64,000 nucleotides of DNA from Asticcacaulis excentricus (GTDB lineage Bacteria > Pseudomonadota > Alphaproteobacteria > Caulobacterales > Caulobacteraceae), in assembly GCF_003966695.1 (NCBI RefSeq), contig NZ_AP018827.1, forward strand, positions 2,088,501-2,152,500, given 5' to 3'. The first letter of the stretch is position 1; each line of letters starts with the position of its first letter. Shown piece after piece: positions 39,662 through 49,164 of this stretch. A program made the translations under genes and the position numbers. Below the pieces are notes generated by a model, which saw only the letters and a list, made by a program, of their open reading frames with translations, ran no database searches and was not told where the DNA came from.

Positions 39662-40645
39662 ATGAACGATATCCGGCCTGAAGACATTGCTGCGGCTCAG
39701 GCGCGGATTACAGGGCAGGTGCACCGAACGCCCCTGATTCAGTCGGATACCTTAAACAAAGCCTTGGGACACCGTGTTGTCTTCAAAGCAGAAAACCTGC
39801 AAAAAATTGGGGCTTTCAAGCTACGGGGCGCGACTAACACGCTGTGGACTTTGAAAGAACAGAACGCCCTGTCCGATCAGGTGTGTGCCTTTTCCTCCGG
39901 AAACCACGCACAGGCCGTGGCCTATGCCGCCCGCGCCTTGGGGGTCAAGGCCACCATATTTATTCCTAAACAGGCATCGGGTCTCAAAATTGCCGCCACC
40001 CGTGCCTGCGGGGCGGAGGTGGTGGTGACCGAAACGCGTCAGGCCGCCGAAGCCGCTGTTGCCGACTATATCGAGCGCGGTGCCACCTTCGTCCATCCCT
40101 ATGACAATCCGCACGTCATTGCGGGGCAGGGCACGGCCTGTCTGGAAGCCCTCCAGGACGGCGTTGAGGCCGATGCCGTCTTTGCGCCGTGTGGAGGCGG
40201 TGGGTTGATGTCGGGGACATGGCTGGCCACCCGACTGGCGCGGCCGCAGGCGAAGGTTTTTGCCTGTGAGCCCTCGATGGCCAATGACGCCCACAGGTCG
40301 GTGCAAAGCGGAGAGATTGTACGTTTGACCGAGACGCCCATGACTATAGCGGACGGTGTGCGGACACTGGCCGTGTCGGAGCGTACCCTGTTTTATCTGC
40401 GTCAGATTGATGGGTTTTTCGAAGTCGATGAGTCCGACATCATCCGCTGGACACAGTGGTTGACGCACCTGCTAAAGCTGACCATCGAGCCTACCTCAGC
40501 CATGTGTATGGCCGGGGTGGCACAGTGGTTAAAAACCCAACCGGCTCCGCGCACGGTTTTGGTCATACTGTCGGGTGGCAATATCGGCGCGGATACACAC
40601 AGACAAACATGGGCTGAGGATCGGCTTTTGACTCTCCCCTGGTAA
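39662..40645 (+). CDS. Serine/threonine dehydratase-like PLP enzyme
   Basis: 327 residues of fold-type II. The PLP lysine lies in IGAFKLRGATNTL (residue about 54), SSGNHAQAVAYAA binds the phosphate, and PCGGGGLMSGTW is the glycine loop. There is no C-terminal ACT domain, unlike the threonine ammonia-lyase at 32855. It resembles the catabolic dehydratase/serine racemase group, and the true substrate (serine, threonine or hydroxy-aspartate) cannot be told. It is 4 bp from tdk. Confidence 0.85.
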   Translation: MNDIRPEDIAAAQARITGQVHRTPLIQSDTLNKALGHRVVFKAENLQKIGAFKLRGATNTLWTLKEQNALSDQVCAFSSGNHAQAVAYAARALGVKATIFIPKQASGLKIAATRACGAEVVVTETRQAAEAAVADYIERGATFVHPYDNPHVIAGQGTACLEALQDGVEADAVFAPCGGGGLMSGTWLATRLARPQAKVFACEPSMANDAHRSVQSGEIVRLTETPMTIADGVRTLAVSERTLFYLRQIDGFFEVDESDIIRWTQWLTHLLKLTIEPTSAMCMAGVAQWLKTQPAPRTVLVILSGGNIGADTHRQTWAEDRLLTLPW

Positions 40646-40733
40646 GTCTCTACGAAGGACATCACATCCTTATATCCTGATGCCGGTTTTAGCCACATTT
40701 GGCCGTAACAGAGTGCCCATCGAAGGAGATGTC

Positions 40734-41501
40734 ATGGCCGCGAATATAGACCCTGTTACCCGACTTGTTGTCATGACGTTTGGGGCGCCGGGCGTCGCCC
40801 TTCTGTTCGCCGCAGCCATCCTGCTCTTTGCCATAGGTTTGATCGTCTATTCCGGTTTCAAGGCCTACAGGCCCCTGTTGAATGAAATCCGCGACCGCTG
40901 GAATCTGCTGACAGGTCTGGCGGGACCCGGTGCGCGTCAGGCCTTTCTCGATCAGTTTGCCAAAATAGATACACGCTTTTCCGGTACGGCCCGTGATGGG
41001 CACGCTTCGGCCGCGCTGGTCTTGGGCTGGGCCAATTATCGCAGCCTGCTGGTCGATAGCGAAGGCGAAGGCTTTGTGACCTCCATTCGAGCGGCGGAAG
41101 CCTTTGACCGCCTTGATGAGCCCGCGCGCGCGCTTGAATGGTGGGCGAATATTCTGGTGGCTGTGGGCCTGGTAGTGACCTTTCTCGGCATCGTCGCGGC
41201 CCTGTCTGAGGCGACCTCGGCCATGCGTACAGGCAATGGCGGCGGCGCCATGCAATCCGCTCTTATGGGGCTTCTGGCTATTGCTGCGACCAAATTCTGG
41301 ACCTCGATTGCGGGGGTACTGGCCTCGATCATACTGCGTGTTGTCGCGCGCTTCCGCCGACAGGCGATCGAGACCGCTGAGGCCGGTTTGTTTGTGGCAC
41401 TGGACGGCTGTGTTGGCTTTATGCCCCCCGAAAAGGTCTCACCGGAACAGCTCAAGAGCCTGAAACGGCTTGAAGCCGCACTTGTGCGTCCGGGGGTCTG
41501 A
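40734..41501 (+). CDS. MotA/TolQ/ExbB-like proton channel subunit (ZorA-like)
   Basis: 255 residues from an ATG with GGAG 5 nt upstream. Three membrane helices lie at about 18-41, 136-158 (VAVGLVVTFLGIVAALSEA) and 176-204 (LMGLLAIAATKFWTSIAGVLAS). The last two carry the MotA/ExbB channel signature, with the threonine-rich TKFWTS turn seen in ZorA-type proteins. A cytoplasmic loop of about 90 residues separates helices 1 and 2. The long coiled tail of true ZorA is absent. It forms a two-gene unit with the MotB-like gene, whose start follows 2 bp after its stop. Confidence 0.78.
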   Translation: MAANIDPVTRLVVMTFGAPGVALLFAAAILLFAIGLIVYSGFKAYRPLLNEIRDRWNLLTGLAGPGARQAFLDQFAKIDTRFSGTARDGHASAALVLGWANYRSLLVDSEGEGFVTSIRAAEAFDRLDEPARALEWWANILVAVGLVVTFLGIVAALSEATSAMRTGNGGGAMQSALMGLLAIAATKFWTSIAGVLASIILRVVARFRRQAIETAEAGLFVALDGCVGFMPPEKVSPEQLKSLKRLEAALVRPGV

Positions 41502-41503
41502 AC

Positions 41504-42388
41504 ATGCGGTTTCGGCATCGGCGCGCCCGCGAACTGGAGGAAGGCGAAAGCTATTACGTCTCCATGACCGATCTGATGGTCGGGGTGTTGTTCATCTTCA
41601 TCATCATGCTGGCCTATTTCGCCCTGCATTTTAGGGATACGACCGAAGAACTGATCAGCGCCAAGGACGCTCAGACGACGGCGCTGATGCAAGTCGCCAC
41701 CGATCTGCGCGCGCGTCAGGCCGAGATAGAGGTAGATAACAGAAACAGAATTGTCTGTCTGAAAGACACGGACCTACTGGAAGCGGGTGCGACAGGGGAT
41801 CGACGCTGCTTTGCCTATTCCGCCGTAACGCCTGGCCGCAATACGGATGAGACTACGCAAAGAATCGCCGCCGCTCAGGCTCTGTTCGCCTCATCGCTCA
41901 ATGGCGATATTGGCTCGGCGGTGCCATCGGCCAGTGTCAATCTGTCGGATGGTTCGACAAGTTTCGACGCGGATCGCCTCTTCACTACGGGCACAGCTAC
42001 CCTGACCGATGAGGGCCGGACGGCGGTTGCGGAACTGGCGCGCGGTCTGGCCGCCCGGCTCCCGTGCATGGCCTATGGGGTGAGTGTCTCAAATTGTCCG
42101 GAAACCCCGAAAATGAACCTTGTGACGATTGTAGCCTACGCCAACATCAATGCCGCGATCACAGAAGGCCGGGCCGCGCAGGCCCTGTCTCTGGAACGGT
42201 CAGTCGTGTTTCATCAGGCATTGCTAACAGCGCAGCCTGTCCTGGGTCAGTTAAAAAACCAACCGCAGGGCGGCGAACCTTTGTTGCGTTTGGTGTCGGT
42301 GAGCCAGTCTTCGAGCAGCGCACCGTCAGGTGGCTCAGGCAAGACCCTGGCGATCCGTTTCGAAATGGCGGCCCCCGCCCAAAAATAA
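41504..42388 (+). CDS. MotB/OmpA-like channel partner (ZorB-like)
   Basis: 294 residues. A short basic N-terminus precedes one membrane helix (residues 22-42) with the motif SMTDLMVGVLFIFIIML. Asp23 is in the place of the proton-carrying Asp of MotB/ZorB. The periplasmic part includes a coiled segment (residues 45-80) and an OmpA-like domain (about 145-270: LFTTGTATLTDEGRTAV, then ALSLERSVVFHQAL). The usual TDxxG acidic residue for peptidoglycan binding is not evident, so wall anchoring may be changed. It pairs with the preceding MotA-like gene as a stator-type complex. Confidence 0.75.
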   Translation: MRFRHRRARELEEGESYYVSMTDLMVGVLFIFIIMLAYFALHFRDTTEELISAKDAQTTALMQVATDLRARQAEIEVDNRNRIVCLKDTDLLEAGATGDRRCFAYSAVTPGRNTDETTQRIAAAQALFASSLNGDIGSAVPSASVNLSDGSTSFDADRLFTTGTATLTDEGRTAVAELARGLAARLPCMAYGVSVSNCPETPKMNLVTIVAYANINAAITEGRAAQALSLERSVVFHQALLTAQPVLGQLKNQPQGGEPLLRLVSVSQSSSSAPSGGSGKTLAIRFEMAAPAQK

Positions 42389-42469
42389 AAGGAATTGCGC
42401 TTGAGCCAGACCCACGGCTTCCGTTATCTGTGTCAGGCCTATTTTGATTATTTTTTTTAAGGATAGAAT

Positions 42470-43630
42470 ATGAGCGATACGGCGAAGGCGCTAACCGAAG
42501 CGAAGGCGCGGCTGAAAGACTGGCTGTTTAACGCGGCCCTGCCGATCTGGCGCGATACGGGCGTCGATAAGGCCAAGGGCGGTGTCTTTGAAACCCTCGC
42601 GCTTGATGGGACTCCGGCCGATGTCAACCGCCGCACGCGCGTGGCCGCCCGTCAGGTCTATTCCTATGCGCTGGCCAGACAGATGAGCTACGCGGGTGAC
42701 GTCGATACGGTCATTGACGCGGGGCTGAACTGGCTGAGCGGTCCGGCGGCCGCACCCGGTGGTTTGGTCTATGCCGTTCTGACGCCGCAGGGCGAGGTCG
42801 TGAAGGCCGAGTTCGACTTCTACGACCACGCCTTTGCGCTGCTGGCCTATGCTTCGGCCTTTAGGGTGCGCCCGCACGACAAGAGCCTTGAACAAAAGGC
42901 CATCGCCATCCGCGATACGCTGATGACCACCTACAAGCACCCGGTGCGGGGCTTTGAAGAAGCCAATCCGCGCACCCTGCCGCTGAAAACCAATCCGCAT
43001 ATGCACATGTTCGAGGCCTCACTGGCCTGGATCGAAGCCGGTGGTGACGGCGTTTGGAAAGAGATTGCGGGCGAAATCGCGCAGCTTTGCCTCGACAAGT
43101 TCCTGCACCCGGAAAATGGCTCGCTTCGCGAATATTTCGACGGCGACTGGAACCCGCTGGAAGGCGAGATGGGCCGCATCATCGAGCCGGGCCATCAGTT
43201 TGAATGGGCGTGGTTGCTGGTGCGCTGGGCGGCTATCAGTGGCGATGATAAGTTTATTGCGCCCGCCAAGCGACTGGTCGAAATCGCGGAAGACTTCGGC
43301 ACGGATCATGAGCGCAACGCGACGGTGTTCGAGCTGTGGGACGATTTTTCAGTCAAGGACAACAAGGCGCGCTTGTGGGCCCAGACTGAGCGTATGAAGG
43401 CCTATGTCGCCTTGCAGTCCATCGCGGCCACACCGGAAGAAAAGGCGGGCTATGTCGAAAAGCTGATCAAGGGCACCGAAGGTCTTGAACTCTATTTCGA
43501 TGCACCGGTGCGCGGGCTTTATCGCGACAAGATGAACCCGGATGGCAGCTTCGTACAGGAGCCCGCTCCGGCCTCAACCCTTTATCACATCATCTGCGCC
43601 ATCGACGAAACCTTCCGCGTTGAAATGTGA
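42470..43630 (+). CDS. AGE-family sugar epimerase/isomerase
   Basis: 386 residues of the (alpha/alpha)6-barrel N-acylglucosamine 2-epimerase family, which includes mannose and mannose-6-phosphate isomerases. Diagnostic stretches are RRTRVAARQVYSYALAR, FDFYDHAFALLAYASAF, NPHMHMFEASLAWIEA and IIEPGHQFEWAWLLVRW, with the active-site histidines. The exact sugar cannot be told. The 81-bp gap after the MotB-like gene has T-rich sequence but no hairpin, so it may be read with that pair or alone. Confidence 0.85.
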   Translation: MSDTAKALTEAKARLKDWLFNAALPIWRDTGVDKAKGGVFETLALDGTPADVNRRTRVAARQVYSYALARQMSYAGDVDTVIDAGLNWLSGPAAAPGGLVYAVLTPQGEVVKAEFDFYDHAFALLAYASAFRVRPHDKSLEQKAIAIRDTLMTTYKHPVRGFEEANPRTLPLKTNPHMHMFEASLAWIEAGGDGVWKEIAGEIAQLCLDKFLHPENGSLREYFDGDWNPLEGEMGRIIEPGHQFEWAWLLVRWAAISGDDKFIAPAKRLVEIAEDFGTDHERNATVFELWDDFSVKDNKARLWAQTERMKAYVALQSIAATPEEKAGYVEKLIKGTEGLELYFDAPVRGLYRDKMNPDGSFVQEPAPASTLYHIICAIDETFRVEM

Positions 43631-43638
43631 GACTTAAG

Positions 43639-43697
43639 AGACGGCTTACGGGCTTGAGTGTGCGCTCACGCCGCTCTAAAAGCTCGTAAGCTTGTCT
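43639..43697 (+). promoter_or_regulatory. Long hairpin in the cysQ leader
   Basis: GCTTACGGGC (43644-43653) pairs with GCTCGTAAGC (43682-43691, one G-T pair). AGAC/GTCT (43639-43642 with 43694-43697) extends it, and TGAG/CTCA forms an inner stem. The base of the stem touches the GGAG ribosome-binding site at 43698, so folding could limit cysQ translation. Confidence 0.45.
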
Positions 43698-43708
43698 GGA
43701 GTTGTTGC

Positions 43709-44512
43709 ATGTCCGAAACCCCGCTTATCCTGCTCACCTTGATTGCGCTGAAGGCCGGGGCGAAGATTATGGATATCTATAAGGCGGGCTTTTCTGTCGA
43801 TACCAAGTCGGATGCCTCGCCCGTAACGGAGGCCGATGGAGCGGCCGAAGCGATCATTCTGGCTGAACTGGCAAAGCTTGCGCCGGAGATTCCTGTCGTT
43901 GCCGAAGAGGCCGTGTCCAAAGGTGAAGTTCCTGAGACAGACAAGGTCTTCTATCTGGTCGATCCGCTGGATGGCACGCGCGAATTTATCTCCCGCAATG
44001 GCGAATTCACGGTCAATATCGCCCTGATCGAAGAAGGCGCGCCGGTGGCCGGCGTCGTCTATGCCCCGGCTCTGGGGGAAATCTTCTGGGGCGCGCAGGG
44101 TAAGGGCGCCTTCCGGGCCACTGTCCAGGCTGGCGTCATTGGCACGCAGCAGGCCATTCGTGTGCGCCAGGCCCCAACCGCTGTGACTGCCATCGGCAGC
44201 CGTTCGCATGGCAGCGAAGAGACCAGTGCGTGGCTGAGGCAATATGTGGTCAATGATTTTGTGGCGGCGGGATCGTCTCTGAAATTCTGTCGCGTGGCCG
44301 AAGGCACGGCCGATCTTTATCCCCGTCATGGTCGCACCATGGAATGGGATACGGCAGCCGGCGATGCCGTCTTGCGCGCGGCCGGTGGTCTGGTCACCAC
44401 GTTGGATGGGCAGCCACTCACCTACGGCAAACGCGCGCGTGCGGATGCAACCGATTTTGCTAATCCCTACTTCATTGCCTATGGGGATACGGGACTTAAA
44501 AAGATTAGTTAG
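43709..44512 (+). CDS. cysQ: 3'(2'),5'-bisphosphate nucleotidase
   Basis: 267 residues from the ATG at 43709 (GGAG 7 nt upstream). It removes the 3' phosphate of PAP, the by-product of PAPS reduction. The lithium-sensitive phosphatase motifs are VVAEEAV, DPLDGTREFI (metal-binding Asp pair), and EWDTAAGDAVLRAAGG. It precedes cysD and cysNC on the same strand, so the genes form a sulfate-assimilation group. Its leader holds a long hairpin. Confidence 0.93.
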   Translation: MSETPLILLTLIALKAGAKIMDIYKAGFSVDTKSDASPVTEADGAAEAIILAELAKLAPEIPVVAEEAVSKGEVPETDKVFYLVDPLDGTREFISRNGEFTVNIALIEEGAPVAGVVYAPALGEIFWGAQGKGAFRATVQAGVIGTQQAIRVRQAPTAVTAIGSRSHGSEETSAWLRQYVVNDFVAAGSSLKFCRVAEGTADLYPRHGRTMEWDTAAGDAVLRAAGGLVTTLDGQPLTYGKRARADATDFANPYFIAYGDTGLKKIS

Positions 44513-44530
44513 GCTGAATCGTGCCGCCAC

Positions 44531-44598
44531 GCTTTTACGTTTGTCCGCGTAAGTCTTCCTTCGTAAAAGCCGGACAAGAGAACGGACCGCGTGGTCCG
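44531..44598 (+). promoter_or_regulatory. Alternative-hairpin leader upstream of cysD
   Basis: Four perfect arms are interleaved. A (44531-44539, GCTTTTACG) pairs with A' (44562-44570). B (44541-44547, TTGTCCG) pairs with B' (44571-44577). The order is A-B-A'-B', so the two stems exclude each other, because no loop is long enough for a pseudoknot. A third stem, CGGACC/GGTCCG at 44583-44598, repeats the CGGAC/GTCCG words, giving further alternative pairings just before the cysD start. This looks like a switchable RNA leader or an array of operator half-sites. Confidence 0.5.
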
Positions 44599-44618
44599 CG
44601 AAAAGAGTGTGGCAAGGC

Positions 44619-45533
44619 ATGTCGATTACCCCTGACCGGTTGACTCACCTGCGGCGACTGGAAGCCGAGTCGATCCATATCATGCGCGAAGTGGCAGCGG
44701 AGTTTAAAAACCCCGTCATGCTCTATTCGATCGGCAAGGATTCGTCGGTCATGCTGCATCTGGCGCTGAAGGCCTTTTATCCCTCAAAGCCACCATTCCC
44801 CCTGATGCACATCGACACGACGTGGAAGTTCCGGGAGATGATCAAATTCCGTGACGATACGGCGGCGCGGCTCGGTTTGACCCTGCTCAAGCACACCAAT
44901 GCCGACGGCGTGCGCGATAACGTCAATCCGTTTGACTACGGCAGCTCGGTCTACACCGGTATCATGAAGACCGATGCGCTCAAGCAGGCCCTGACGGCGC
45001 ATGGTTTCGATGCGGCCTTCGGCGGCGCGCGGCGCGATGAAGAAAAGTCGCGGGCCAAGGAACGTATCTTCTCCTTCCGCACGCAGAACCACGGCTGGGA
45101 TCCCAAGAACCAGCGGCCGGAACTGTGGAACCTCTACAATGCCCGCATCAAGCCGGGTGAGTCGATCCGAGTCTTCCCGCTGTCCAACTGGACCGAACTC
45201 GACATCTGGCAATATATCCTTGTCGAGAATATCCCGATCGTGCCGTTGTATTTCTCGGCCCCGCGTCCGGTGGTGCGCCGTGGCGGCCAGTGGATCATGG
45301 TTGATGATGAGCGCCTGCCGCTCGAACCCGGTGAAACCCCTGAAATCCGCAATGTCCGCTTCCGCACGCTGGGTTGCTATCCGCTGACAGCGGCTATCGA
45401 ATCCGAAGCCACAACGCTGGAAGAGATCGTGGCGGAAATGTTGGTGGCTCGGACCTCTGAGCGATCGGGGCGCCTGATCGACCACGATGAAGCCGGCTCG
45501 ATGGAAAAGAAGAAGCGTGAGGGCTATTTCTGA
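44619..45533 (+). CDS. cysD: Sulfate adenylyltransferase small subunit
   Basis: 304 residues of the PP-loop ATP pyrophosphatase family. With CysN it makes adenosine 5'-phosphosulfate. The PP-loop is [13 protein letters not shown] (residues 38-50), and [27 protein letters not shown] and [13 protein letters not shown] are conserved CysD motifs. The start at MSITPDRL is preceded by a weak AAGG site; an in-frame GTG 12 bp earlier is less likely. Its stop overlaps the cysNC start, indicating translational coupling. Confidence 0.96.
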   Translation: MSITPDRLTHLRRLEAESIHIMREVAAEFKNPVMLYSIGKDSSVMLHLALKAFYPSKPPFPLMHIDTTWKFREMIKFRDDTAARLGLTLLKHTNADGVRDNVNPFDYGSSVYTGIMKTDALKQALTAHGFDAAFGGARRDEEKSRAKERIFSFRTQNHGWDPKNQRPELWNLYNARIKPGESIRVFPLSNWTELDIWQYILVENIPIVPLYFSAPRPVVRRGGQWIMVDDERLPLEPGETPEIRNVRFRTLGCYPLTAAIESEATTLEEIVAEMLVARTSERSGRLIDHDEAGSMEKKKREGYF

Positions 45534-47455
45534 TGAACGCTCTGGACAAGATCGACACCGCGGCCTTCACCGACTATCTGGCGGCGCATGAGAAAAAGAG
45601 CCTGCTGCGCTTTCTGACCTGCGGCAGCGTTGATGACGGCAAATCGACCCTGATCGGTCGTCTGCTCTACGACACCAAGCTGATCTTTGAGGACCAGTTG
45701 GCGGGTCTGGAAAAAGACTCCAAACGCTTCGGCACGGTGGGTGAGGAGATTGATCTGGCGCTGCTGGTCGATGGGCTTCAGGCCGAGCGCGAACAAGGCA
45801 TCACCATCGACGTGGCCTATCGCTTCTTCACCACCGAAAAGCGCAAGTTCATCGTCGCCGATACGCCGGGTCATGAGCAATATACGCGCAACATGGCCAC
45901 AGGGGCGTCCAATTCCGACCTCGCCGTGATCCTGATTGATGCGCGCAAGGGTATATTGACCCAGACGCGCCGGCATTCGTTCATCGTCTCGCTTCTGGGC
46001 ATCAAGCACGTCGTGCTGGCGGTCAACAAGATCGACCTGATGGATTATTCTCAAGCGGTCTATGAGCAGATCACAGCGGACTATCGCGCCTTTGCCGCTG
46101 ATTTCGGCTTTGAGACGCTGGTGTCGATTCCTCTGTCGGCGCGCTTTGGCGACAATGTGCTGGATCGCAGCGAAAACCTCGGCTGGTATGAGGGCCCGAC
46201 GCTCGTGGAGCATCTTGAAACCGTTGAGATCAACCGCGACGAGACGCAGAAACCCTTCCGGCTGCCGGTGCAGTGGGTCAACCGCCCAGACCTGAACTTC
46301 CGAGGGTTTTCCGGCACCATCGCGTCGGGCATGGTGCGTCCGGGCGATCAGGTCGTGGTGGCCAGTTCCGGCAAGACCTCGCGCGTCAAGGCCATCGTGA
46401 CCTATGACGGCGAATTGCCAGAGGCCGGGGCCGATGAAGCCGTCACCCTGACGCTCGAAGACGAGATCGACATTTCGCGCGGTGATATCCTGGCCGCCCC
46501 GCAAGCCCGCCCGGAGGTGTGCGAGCAGTTTCAGGCCAGCCTGATCTGGATGAACGAAGACGAGCTACTGCCGGGACGCCCCTATTTGCTCAAGATCGGC
46601 GCGCGCACGGTCACGGCAACCGTCACCGACATCCGCCACAAGACCGACGTCAATTCGTTTGAAAAGCTGGCGGCGAAGACGCTGAAGCTCAATGAAGTTG
46701 CGACCGTCAACATCGCGGCGCAGTCGCCCATCGCCTTCGATCCGTATGCGGACAATCGGGCGACGGGGGCCTTTATCCTGATTGACCGTATCTCGAATCT
46801 GACCCTCGGGGCAGGGTTGATCGACCACGCCCTGCGTCGCGCCAGCAATGTGCACTGGCAGGCGCTGGAGGTTTCCAAAGAGGCGCGGGCGGGCATCAAG
46901 CGGCAGAAGCCAGCGGTTCTGTGGTTCACCGGCCTGTCGGGCGCGGGCAAATCGACCATCGCCAATCTGGTCGAAAAGAAGCTGCTCAGTCTTGGCTATC
47001 ACACGACCCTGCTGGATGGCGACAATGTGCGCCACGGGCTGAACAAGGATCTGGGCTTCTCGGACGCCGACCGCGTGGAAAACATCCGCCGCGTGGCCGA
47101 GGTTTCCAAACTGATGACCGAGGCCGGTCTGATTACGCTCGTCTCCTTCATCTCGCCTTTCCGCGCTGAGCGTCAGATGGCGCGTGAACTGCTGCAAGAG
47201 GGCGAGTTCGTCGAAATCCACGTCGCCACACCGCTGGAGATTGCCGAAGCTCGCGACGTCAAGGGTCTGTATAAAAAGGCACGCGCTGGACAGATCCCTA
47301 ACTTCACCGGTATCGATAGCCCCTATGAGGCCCCGGAAAATCCGGAAATCGTGGTGGCGAAAAACGGTGAGGCGCCCGAGGTCGAGGCCGAACGCATCTT
47401 CCAGTGGCTGTTTGAAAACGGCTATCTGCCGTTGGAGCCGACCTACGTCATCTGA
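45533..47455 (+). CDS. cysNC: Bifunctional sulfate adenylyltransferase large subunit / APS kinase
   Basis: 640 residues. The CysN GTPase part (1-430) has the P-loop GSVDDGKST (residues 31-39), the switch DTPGHEQY and NKID, plus EF-Tu-like barrels. The APS kinase part starts near residue 445 and has a second P-loop, GLSGAGKST (about 465), [15 protein letters not shown] and the lid region with [21 protein letters not shown] hydrolysis drives APS formation with CysD, then the kinase makes PAPS. CysQ removes the spent PAP. The fused form is usual in alphaproteobacteria. Confidence 0.97.
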   Translation: MNALDKIDTAAFTDYLAAHEKKSLLRFLTCGSVDDGKSTLIGRLLYDTKLIFEDQLAGLEKDSKRFGTVGEEIDLALLVDGLQAEREQGITIDVAYRFFTTEKRKFIVADTPGHEQYTRNMATGASNSDLAVILIDARKGILTQTRRHSFIVSLLGIKHVVLAVNKIDLMDYSQAVYEQITADYRAFAADFGFETLVSIPLSARFGDNVLDRSENLGWYEGPTLVEHLETVEINRDETQKPFRLPVQWVNRPDLNFRGFSGTIASGMVRPGDQVVVASSGKTSRVKAIVTYDGELPEAGADEAVTLTLEDEIDISRGDILAAPQARPEVCEQFQASLIWMNEDELLPGRPYLLKIGARTVTATVTDIRHKTDVNSFEKLAAKTLKLNEVATVNIAAQSPIAFDPYADNRATGAFILIDRISNLTLGAGLIDHALRRASNVHWQALEVSKEARAGIKRQKPAVLWFTGLSGAGKSTIANLVEKKLLSLGYHTTLLDGDNVRHGLNKDLGFSDADRVENIRRVAEVSKLMTEAGLITLVSFISPFRAERQMARELLQEGEFVEIHVATPLEIAEARDVKGLYKKARAGQIPNFTGIDSPYEAPENPEIVVAKNGEAPEVEAERIFQWLFENGYLPLEPTYVI

Positions 47456-47568
47456 TGGCGGCGGCGACTTGTAATCGGCGGCCAATAGCCCCATGTCTGT
47501 GCGCCTAAGCGGCGGGTTGAATTGCTGCGCGTTATGCACTAGACCGCAACTGTCTCTGGAGTACAGCC

Positions 47569-48429
47569 ATGTCCGAATTGCGAGCCAATCCCGTCGTCGA
47601 ACTTGCCTCTGCCAAGTTCGGCAATCACCTGCCGATCTCGGTCATTGCCGGGCCCTGCCAATTGGAAAGCCGCGAGCACGCGCTGGAAGTGGCGTCGGCG
47701 CTAAAAGAAATCTCCGAGCGTCTCGGCTTTGGCATCATCTTCAAGACCTCGTTTGATAAGGCCAACCGTACCTCGGCTAAGGCGGCGCGCGGTATCGGCC
47801 TTAAGGACGCTCTGCCCATCTTTGCGGAAATCCGTGAGAGCCTTGGTCTTGCCGTCCTCACCGACGTGCACGAGTCGCAACAATGCGCCCCGGTGGCCGA
47901 AGCCGTCGATGTGCTGCAAATCCCGGCCTTCCTCTGCCGTCAGACGGACCTGCTGCTGGCGGCCGCTGCCACGGGCCGCGCCATCAATGTCAAGAAGGGG
48001 CAGTTCCTCGCCCCCTGGGACATGAAGAATGTGCTCGACAAGATCGTACTGGGTGGCAATCCGAACGTGCTCCTGTGTGATCGCGGCACCAGCTTTGGCT
48101 ACAACACGCTGGTGTCGGACTTCCGCGGCCTCCCGATCATGGCCTCGACCGGGGCGCCCGTGATCTTTGATGCCACCCACTCGGTGCAGCAGCCCGGCGG
48201 TCTGGGCGGCTCCTCTGGCGGTCAGCGCGAATTCGTGCCGGTGCTGGCGCGCGCGGCGGTCGCCGTCGGTGTCGCCGGCCTGTTTATCGAAACCCATCCG
48301 GACCCGGATAATGCGCCCTCCGACGGCCCGAATATGGTGCCGTTGGCGTCGTTCGAAGGCCTGATGCGCGACCTGATGGCCATTGATCAGGTGGCTAAGG
48401 CCATCACGGCGCGGGACTCCGCCCACTAA
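47569..48429 (+). CDS. kdsA: KDO-8-phosphate synthase
   Basis: 286 residues. It condenses phosphoenolpyruvate with arabinose-5-phosphate. Family motifs are [57 protein letters not shown], and [13 protein letters not shown]. The CRQTD segment and the later DGPN suggest the metal-dependent or -independent form, which I cannot settle. GGAG lies 7 nt before the ATG. It is the first of kdsA-kdsB-kdsD, which together make CMP-KDO. Confidence 0.97.
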   Translation: MSELRANPVVELASAKFGNHLPISVIAGPCQLESREHALEVASALKEISERLGFGIIFKTSFDKANRTSAKAARGIGLKDALPIFAEIRESLGLAVLTDVHESQQCAPVAEAVDVLQIPAFLCRQTDLLLAAAATGRAINVKKGQFLAPWDMKNVLDKIVLGGNPNVLLCDRGTSFGYNTLVSDFRGLPIMASTGAPVIFDATHSVQQPGGLGGSSGGQREFVPVLARAAVAVGVAGLFIETHPDPDNAPSDGPNMVPLASFEGLMRDLMAIDQVAKAITARDSAH

Positions 48430-48430
48430 G

Positions 48431-49162
48431 ATGAAGCCGGTCATCCTCATCCCGGCGCGCATGGCCTCGACCCGACTGCCGAACAAGCCGTTGGCAGACC
48501 TCAATGGCGAACCGATGATCGTGGCCGTGTGGCGACGCGCCATCGAGGCTGATCTGGCCCCCGTCTGGGTCGCCACGGACACGCCGGACATCGCCGAGGC
48601 CATCCGCGCCGTTGGCGGCAACGCCGTGATGACGAAGCCTGAGCACCCGTCGGGCTCGGATCGTATCTATGAGGCTATCACCCGCATCGACCCTGATCGT
48701 CAGTACGACATCCTGCTCAATGTGCAGGGCGACCTGCCGACCGTGGTCCCGGAGACCATCCGCGCGGTGTTTGAGCCGCTGAAAGACGCTGAAGTGGATA
48801 TCGCCACGCCCGTAGCCGAAATCCACACGGATCAAGAGCGCAATGCCTCATCCGTGGTCAAGATGGTAGGGACGCCGATTGCGCCGGGACGCTTCCGCGC
48901 CCTCTACTTTACCCGTGCCACTGCACCATGGGGCGAGGGGCCCCTCTATCATCATATCGGCCTTTATGGCTGGCGGCGTTCGGCTTTGGAGCGTTTCGTG
49001 ACATTGGCCCCGTCGCCGCTGGAACAGCGCGAAAAGCTGGAGCAGTTGCGCGCGCTTGAACACGGTATGCGCATAGACGCTGTCGAGGTGGCCGAGGTAC
49101 CGCTGGGGGTGGATACCCTAGCCGATCTGGAAGAGGCGCGCCGTCGCCTTAGAGAGCAATAA
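48431..49162 (+). CDS. kdsB: CMP-KDO synthetase
   Basis: 243 residues. It activates KDO with CTP for lipid A glycosylation. The N-terminal [15 protein letters not shown] is the cytidylyltransferase signature, NVQGDLPTV binds magnesium, and [16 protein letters not shown] is a family motif. The ATG at 48431 lies 1 bp after the kdsA stop, so the upstream in-frame extension is not real. kdsD follows after 2 bp. Confidence 0.96.
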   Translation: MKPVILIPARMASTRLPNKPLADLNGEPMIVAVWRRAIEADLAPVWVATDTPDIAEAIRAVGGNAVMTKPEHPSGSDRIYEAITRIDPDRQYDILLNVQGDLPTVVPETIRAVFEPLKDAEVDIATPVAEIHTDQERNASSVVKMVGTPIAPGRFRALYFTRATAPWGEGPLYHHIGLYGWRRSALERFVTLAPSPLEQREKLEQLRALEHGMRIDAVEVAEVPLGVDTLADLEEARRRLREQ

Positions 49163-49164
49163 AC

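Noticed and set aside
40734-43630. A complete Zorya defence system.
   Set aside because: No ZorC, ZorD helicase or ZorE nuclease follows; the downstream gene is an AGE-type sugar epimerase.
44531-44577. An H-type pseudoknot (SAM-II-like riboswitch) before cysD.
   Set aside because: The loop that would have to cross the 9-bp stem has zero bases, so both stems cannot coexist, and the sequence does not match the SAM-II core as I remember it.
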